Source: DAISKN01 sp963716925
Lineage (GTDB): Bacteria; Acidobacteriota; Vicinamibacteria; Marinacidobacterales; SMYC01
Length of the DNA stretch: 64,000 bases
NCBI GenBank assembly: GCA_963716925.1
Contig: CAVQUX010000010.1
Coordinates: 248,001-312,000 of the forward strand
Direction: 5' to 3'
Shown here: piece by piece, positions 58,819 through 64,000 of the stretch
How positions within the stretch are numbered: position 1 is the first letter of the stretch
Layout of the letters: each line of letters begins with the position of its first letter
Translations under genes and position numbers: made by a program
Notes under the pieces: generated by a model
Seen by the model: only the letters and a program-made list of their open reading frames with translations
What the model was told of the DNA's origin: nothing
Database searches by the model: none

Positions 58819-59564
58819 GGCTCGAGACCCTGACCAAACGCTACGGCGCCCACGAGGCGGTCCGAAACCTCTCGCTCCACGTGGCCGCGGGAGAGCTCTT
58901 CGGCTTTCTGGGTCCGAACGGGGCGGGAAAGACCACCACCATCAAGATGATCGCCGGCCTGCTCCGGCCGACCTCGGGGCGAATCGAGATCGCGGGCCAC
59001 GACCTCGCCACCCAACCGGTTCTGGCCAAGGGGGCCCTCGGCTTCATCCCCGACCGCCCGTTCCTCTACGAGAAGCTCTCGGCGCTGGAGTTCATGAGAT
59101 TCGTCGCCGGGATCTACGGCTTCGACGCCGGGGCGCTCAACGGCCGGATCGACGAGCTGCTCGCGCTCGTCGAGCTGCATCAGGTGCGCTCACAGCTCAT
59201 CGAGAGCTTCTCCCACGGCATGAAGCAGCGCCTGGTGATGGCCTCGGCGTTCCTCCACCGGCCGAAAATCATGGTGGTCGACGAGCCGATGGTGGGACTC
59301 GACCCGAAAGGCGCCCGCCTCATCAAGCAGGTCTTCCGGGAGTACTGCGATTCCGGGAACTCGGTCTTCGTATCCACCCACACTCTCGAGGTGGCCCAGG
59401 AGCTCTGCGATCGGATCGGGATCATCCTCAGAGGAGAGCTCGTCGCCCTCGGCACCATGGACCAGCTCAAGGCGAAGGCGGAGACGAAGGGGCAGGATCT
59501 CGAGGAGATCTTCCTGAAGCTCACCGGCGGTGAAGGCTTCAAGGAGAGCGAGGCCGCTCTTTGA
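58812..59564 (+). CDS. ABC transporter ATP-binding protein
   Basis: 250 residues. Walker A FLGPNGAGKTTTIKMIAGLL, Q-loop GALGFIPDRPFLYEKLSALE, signature FSHGMKQRLVMASAFLHRPK (in place of LSGGQ), Walker B IMVVDEPMVGLDPKG and H-loop STHTLEVAQELCDRIGII. Typical of ABC-2-type exporters of drugs, polysaccharides or lipids. The start codon lies in a copy of a dispersed repeat and no ribosome site is obvious. Coupled to the permease gene by a 4-nt overlap. Confidence 0.93.
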   Translation: MLRLETLTKRYGAHEAVRNLSLHVAAGELFGFLGPNGAGKTTTIKMIAGLLRPTSGRIEIAGHDLATQPVLAKGALGFIPDRPFLYEKLSALEFMRFVAGIYGFDAGALNGRIDELLALVELHQVRSQLIESFSHGMKQRLVMASAFLHRPKIMVVDEPMVGLDPKGARLIKQVFREYCDSGNSVFVSTHTLEVAQELCDRIGIILRGELVALGTMDQLKAKAETKGQDLEEIFLKLTGGEGFKESEAAL

Positions 59565-61270
59565 CCCTGGAGTTCACCCCGGCCTCGATCGCGGCGCTCC
59601 TCGCCCCCTATTCCCGCGGAGTCCGGAATCGACAGCGCAACGCCAGCCGCGGGGACCGCGTTCGCGCGTTCCTCTTCGCCTCGGTGGCGTTTCTCTTCGC
59701 GCTCTTCGTCTTCGCGGGCTTCTACCGCGTGCTGCTCTACATCGGCCAGTTCGACGAGTTCACCGCGCCCCTGACGCACCGTGTCCTCGACACCGTTTCC
59801 ACGTTCGTCCTCACGGTCCTCCTCGCGAGCACCGTCGTCACCGCGCTCGCGACCCAGTACCTCTCGGACGACCTCTCGCTCCTGGTGTCGAGTCCAGTGC
59901 CGCTTCCCGCTCTCTACGGAGCAAGACTCATCCTCACGCTCCTGCAGTCGTCGTGGATGGTGATCCTCTTCAGCGTTCCCGTCTATGCGGCGTTCGCGGC
60001 CACCGCGCCCTCGCCCCCGCTGTTCCTCGCCGCCGTCACCCTTGCGTTTCCTCCGCTGGTCCTCATCGCCACCTGCATCGGCAGCATGGTGACCTCGGCG
60101 CTGATGGCCGCGTTTCCCGCCCGCAGGGTCAAGGAGATGCTGCTCCTCCTCTCCGCCCTCTTCGTGGTGCTCCTGGTTTTCCTCATCCGCGTCCAACAGC
60201 CCGAAAGACTCCTGAATCCGCGCTCCATCTACGACGTCACCGAGTTCTTCTCCACCTTCTCGACGCCGAGCTCGCCCTTTCTTCCGAGCGCCTGGACGAC
60301 GAGCGTCCTCATCGCCGGTCGAAACGGCGAGTCGCTTCCAGTAATGCCCCTGTTGCTGCTCTGGTCGACGGCGGCGGCCCTGGTGGTCATCGGCTGCTGG
60401 ATGGCGCGCTGGCTCTATGCCGTGGGATATTCCCGAGCCCAGGAATCCCGGCCGGCGCGGCTCTCCGCTCTGCCTCTCGTCGACCGGCTCCTCGAGACCG
60501 CGAGCCTGCCGTTCGAGACGAGATTCCGCTCGCTGCTGCTCAAGGACCTCCGCACGTTTCTGCGGGACACGACCCAATGGTCGCAGCTGCTCCTTCTGGT
60601 TGCGCTGGTGGTGGTCTATCTCTACAACTTCAGCGTGCTCCCCTCGAACTTCACCTTCGCCACGTTCTTCCTCCAGAACCTCTTCTCGTTCCTGAACCTG
60701 GGGCTCGCGGGCTTCGTGCTCGCGGCGGTCGCGGTGCGGTTCGTCTTCACTTCGGTCTCGAGCGAAGGGCGCGCGTTCTGGATCCTCCGTTCGTCGCCGC
60801 TCACCATGGAGAAGCTCCTCTGGAGCAAGTTCTGGACGGGGCTCCCTCCGCTCCTCATCCTGTCGCAGATCCTGACCATCGCTTCGAATCATTTCCTCGG
60901 AGCCACTCTTTTCATGACGGTGCTCTCCTCGGTGACCATCCTCTTCGTCACCTTCGGCATCGTGGGGCTGGGCGTAGGCATGGGGGCCGCGTTCCCGAAG
61001 TTCAAGTTCGAGAACGTGACTCAGATCGCGGGAAGCTCCGGAGGTCTCCTGTACATGATTGCGGCCTCGAGCTTCGTCGCCGCGGTGCTCTTCCTGGAAT
61101 CGATCCCGGTGTATCTCATCCTCAGCGCCGACTTCCGGGGGATTCCTCTCACCGGCCGGGCCCTGGCGGCATCCATCCTCGCGCTTTCCGCCGTCGTCGT
61201 CCTCAATCTCCTGGCGGTTGCCCTCCCGATGCGCTGGGGCCGAAGGAAGCTCGACGCCATGGAAATCTAG
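59561..61270 (+). CDS. ABC transporter permease, large ABC-2-like
   Basis: 569 residues, TTG start overlapping the ATPase stop (TTGA). About twelve hydrophobic segments in two halves, for example FLFASVAFLFALFVFAGFYR, TFVLTVLLASTVVTALATQY, LVVIGCWMARWLYAVGYSRA, LLLVALVVVYLYNFSVLPSN and LYMIAASSFVAAVLFLESIP. A cytoplasmic loop contains FETRFRSLLLKDLRTFLRDT. The layout resembles putative ABC exporters with DUF2868/YhaP-like permeases. Substrate unknown; works with the ATPase upstream. Confidence 0.85.
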   Translation: MTLEFTPASIAALLAPYSRGVRNRQRNASRGDRVRAFLFASVAFLFALFVFAGFYRVLLYIGQFDEFTAPLTHRVLDTVSTFVLTVLLASTVVTALATQYLSDDLSLLVSSPVPLPALYGARLILTLLQSSWMVILFSVPVYAAFAATAPSPPLFLAAVTLAFPPLVLIATCIGSMVTSALMAAFPARRVKEMLLLLSALFVVLLVFLIRVQQPERLLNPRSIYDVTEFFSTFSTPSSPFLPSAWTTSVLIAGRNGESLPVMPLLLLWSTAAALVVIGCWMARWLYAVGYSRAQESRPARLSALPLVDRLLETASLPFETRFRSLLLKDLRTFLRDTTQWSQLLLLVALVVVYLYNFSVLPSNFTFATFFLQNLFSFLNLGLAGFVLAAVAVRFVFTSVSSEGRAFWILRSSPLTMEKLLWSKFWTGLPPLLILSQILTIASNHFLGATLFMTVLSSVTILFVTFGIVGLGVGMGAAFPKFKFENVTQIAGSSGGLLYMIAASSFVAAVLFLESIPVYLILSADFRGIPLTGRALAASILALSAVVVLNLLAVALPMRWGRRKLDAMEI

Positions 61271-61322
61271 GGGGAGGATGAGACCGGAGGCGAATCACCA
61301 TCGATTTTCCAATTCCGGTCTC

Positions 61323-62275
<953 letters not shown>

Positions 62276-62279
<4 letters not shown>

Positions 62280-63067
62280 AACCGCACGGTGATGCCGAAG
62301 TACTGCCCTCGAACCCGCATTACCGCTCGATCGCCCGCGGGCTCGATGTAGTTGAATCGGACGTAGGAGTTCCGATAGCCATAGGAGAAGCCGAGGTTCT
62401 TGCCGGCATTGTAGGTCGCGGACGCGTCGAAGTCCGTCCACACCCCCTCGCTCCCGCTTTTCCAGCCGACACCTTCCACACTGAGGGCCAGCGCCGGCGT
62501 CAGATAGGCCCGGCCCTTGACGCCGAAGAGCGGAAAATCGACGCGCAGCGGCTCTCCCGCCGATTCACTCCCCGACTCGAACGTGGGCCTCGCCTCGAAG
62601 CGGCCGTACTCTCCCACGATCGCGAGAAAACCGTATTCGCCGGTGAGAAGGTCCACTTCGGCGCCGCCCCGGGTCTCCTCGAGCTCCAGCGTCGTCGAGA
62701 CGCTGCCGCCGGGGGGGACGCAGAGCCCGGCGAGGCAGACACCGGACGCAAGGGCCGTCTCGCCCTGATACTTGACCTTCAGCCACGATCCGCGCAGCTT
62801 CAGACGGCTCACGAGACGAATCCGGAAGTGATAGTCGTAGATGCGCTCGTTCTCGACCCCCAGATCCTCGAAGGGATCGACGGTAGTGCCGGGGTTGCCA
62901 CTGCCGGAGAGCCGGAGCTCCGCGATGAGATCCGACCGCCATGTCCGGAACTCGAACTCCACGTGATAGCCCTCACCCATGTTCGGGTTCTTTCGTGCCT
63001 GCGCCCGGGCCATGGACGGCGCGCATGCGAGGAGCACCGAGGCGAGAACGAGGAAGCCACGATTCAT
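62276..63067 (-). CDS. Secreted beta-rich surface protein (probable outer-membrane barrel)
   Basis: 263 residues. Signal peptide GFLVLASVLLACAPSMARAQ. Alternating strands follow (YHVEFEFRTWRSDLIAELRL, HFRIRLVSRLKLRGSWLKVK, GLAVEGVGWKSG-like LALSVEGVGWKSGSEGVWTD) and the last residues VRGQYFGITVRF end in phenylalanine, as in outer-membrane barrels. Two cysteines (CLAGLCVPPGG) may form a disulfide. No named family. It is translationally coupled to the Xer gene and 15 nt downstream of murJ. Confidence 0.7.
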
Positions 63068-63082
63068 GGAACCTCCAAACGG

Positions 63083-64000
63083 TTATCGGCCGGGCGCGAG
63101 CGCCGAAAGCGCCTGGTCCAGCTCGCGAACGCGAAGCAGTTTGCAGCCGGCGAAGTACGCGAGAAGGGCGACGGCGATGGCGAGGCCGACCTGGAGCAGT
63201 CGGGCCCATATGGCGTCGTGTCCGAACGCTCCGTCCAGACCGAGGAACGTCGCGTAGGAGAGTCCTCCCATCACCAGCGACGCCGCCGCGGTCTTGATCA
63301 GGGTCATTACCGTGCGCCGGCCATCCAGCCGACCGAGGCGGCTGCGGCGCCGAAAGAGCACCCACAGAAGCACGAGCGAGACGGTCATGGTGCCCGAGGT
63401 GGCGAGAGCGAGGCCGCGATGGTCGAGCCCCAGCTCGACGACGAAGAGCCAGTTCAAGAGCGCGTTCGCTCCCATGCTCAGGAGACTCACGACGAGAGGA
63501 GCGCGCACGTCCTGAATGGCGTAGAAGCCGTCGGTCACGATCTTCACCGCAGCGAAGCTGATGAGACCCACGGCGTAGCAGCGAAGCGCGCCCGCGACCT
63601 CCACGGTGTCCTCCGGTCCGAAACGCCCCTGCTCGAAGATGAGACGCACGATGGGAATCGCGAGCACCACGAGGCCCACGGTCGCGGGAACCATGAACAG
63701 GAGCACCAGCCTCGTCGCATGGGAGAACGTGTTCCTGAACTCGACGGTATCGGAAGCCGCGACGGCGCGGCTGAGCGCGGGAAGCGTGGCAACCGAAATG
63801 GCGACGCCGACCAGTCCGATGGGCAGGTGAAGAATCCGGAAGCTCTGGGTGATCCACGAGAGCCACCCTTCACCGCGGGAGGCGAAGATCTGGTTCACGA
63901 GCACGTTGACTTGAACCGTCGAGGCGACGATCGCCCCGGGGCCGAAGAGCCGCGCCACCCGGCGCAGCCAGGGGTCGCGAAACGACACGACGGGACGGTA
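63083..64000 (-). CDS. murJ: Lipid II flippase MurJ, C-terminal part (cut by window edge)
   Basis: The last 305 residues of a MOP-superfamily flippase; the 5' part lies beyond position 64000, and the frame is open at the edge. About nine membrane helices are visible: SWITQSFRILHLPIGLVGVA, LVLLFMVPATVGLVVLAIPI, RLIFEQGRFGPEDTVEVAGA (a hallmark MurJ phrase), LRCYAVGLISFAAVKIVTDG and FYAIQDVRAPLVVSLLSMGA. MurJ moves lipid II across the inner membrane for peptidoglycan synthesis. It probably heads the run with the surface protein and the Xer gene. Confidence 0.93.
   Translation of the reverse strand, partial: YRPVVSFRDPWLRRVARLFGPGAIVASTVQVNVLVNQIFASRGEGWLSWITQSFRILHLPIGLVGVAISVATLPALSRAVAASDTVEFRNTFSHATRLVLLFMVPATVGLVVLAIPIVRLIFEQGRFGPEDTVEVAGALRCYAVGLISFAAVKIVTDGFYAIQDVRAPLVVSLLSMGANALLNWLFVVELGLDHRGLALATSGTMTVSLVLLWVLFRRRSRLGRLDGRRTVMTLIKTAAASLVMGGLSYATFLGLDGAFGHDAIWARLLQVGLAIAVALLAYFAGCKLLRVRELDQALSALAPGR

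Overview
The window is high-GC bacterial chromosome with dense, mostly housekeeping genes. A BamD-type lipoprotein, a GspC-like protein, MurJ, two predicted outer-membrane beta-barrel or surface proteins and several lipoproteins indicate a diderm (Gram-negative) cell. The mix of bactofilin, PilT, DUF2911/DUF4198 proteins, AIM24 and zinc-ribbon kinase or FHA proteins is reminiscent of Acidobacteriota. That placement is inference; there is no rRNA or other phylogenetic marker that I could compare. No rRNA, CRISPR array, prophage or transposase was found. There is one tRNA, tRNA-Gly(CCC).

Layout. 1-8.4 kb: a truncated Lon-like AAA protease diverges from rsmB over a 20-bp gap. A duplicated, hairpin-rich rsmB 3' end follows, then a kinase-less PASTA protein, rpe, a hotdog thioesterase, a sugar-nucleotide epimerase, a BamD-like lipoprotein and a LysM protein; pgsA and a coupled small gene lie on the other strand. 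8.7-12.6 kb: NDP-sugar pyrophosphorylase, tRNA-Gly, bactofilin, alanine dehydrogenase and a lipoate/octanoate transferase. 12.7-19.1 kb: the heat-shock operon hrcA-grpE-dnaK-dnaJ-prmA-rsmE. 19.1-20.1 kb: a visibly lower-GC two-gene insert with a single-domain RelA/SpoT alarmone synthetase and a small overlapping partner, resembling a toxin-antitoxin module. 20.1-26.5 kb: Ser/Thr kinase with zinc ribbon, pilT-recX-alaS and a lytic transglycosylase. 26.7-31 kb: TPR-AIM24 fusion, a secreted HExxH protein coupled to a V4R-like protein, and mobA.

31.2-34.7 kb holds the most unusual locus: two adjacent paralogous actin-fold proteins, both with a substituted phosphate-2 aspartate, followed by a membrane-anchored amidase. 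34.7-41.8 kb: FmdB zinc ribbon, a small membrane ORF, DinB, FtsB overlapped antisense by a YihY protein, TPR protein, orphan GspC-like protein, SpoIIE phosphatase and RNase III. 41.9-45.3 kb: FHA protein, then a peptidase-MA gene and a cysteine desulfurase, each broken by an apparent one-base insertion. 45.4-49 kb: enoyl-CoA hydratase, acyl-CoA dehydrogenase, UPF0158 and DUF72. 49-55 kb: homoserine dehydrogenase, DUF4198, DUF2911, thioredoxin-like protein, beta-barrel, alpha/beta hydrolase and a Crp-type regulator. 55-64 kb: TPR/SLH lipoprotein, TsaC, transglutaminase, an ABC transporter pair, a Xer recombinase, a surface protein and truncated MurJ.

Two genome-level habits stand out. Several transcription units have a -10-like hexamer only 6-9 nt before the start codon, suggesting leaderless mRNAs. 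Intergenic spaces also carry small dispersed repeat families: one with a conserved GGAGCGAG...AATGCTCC core and another built of GCAAAG-type heptamers that can form hairpins.
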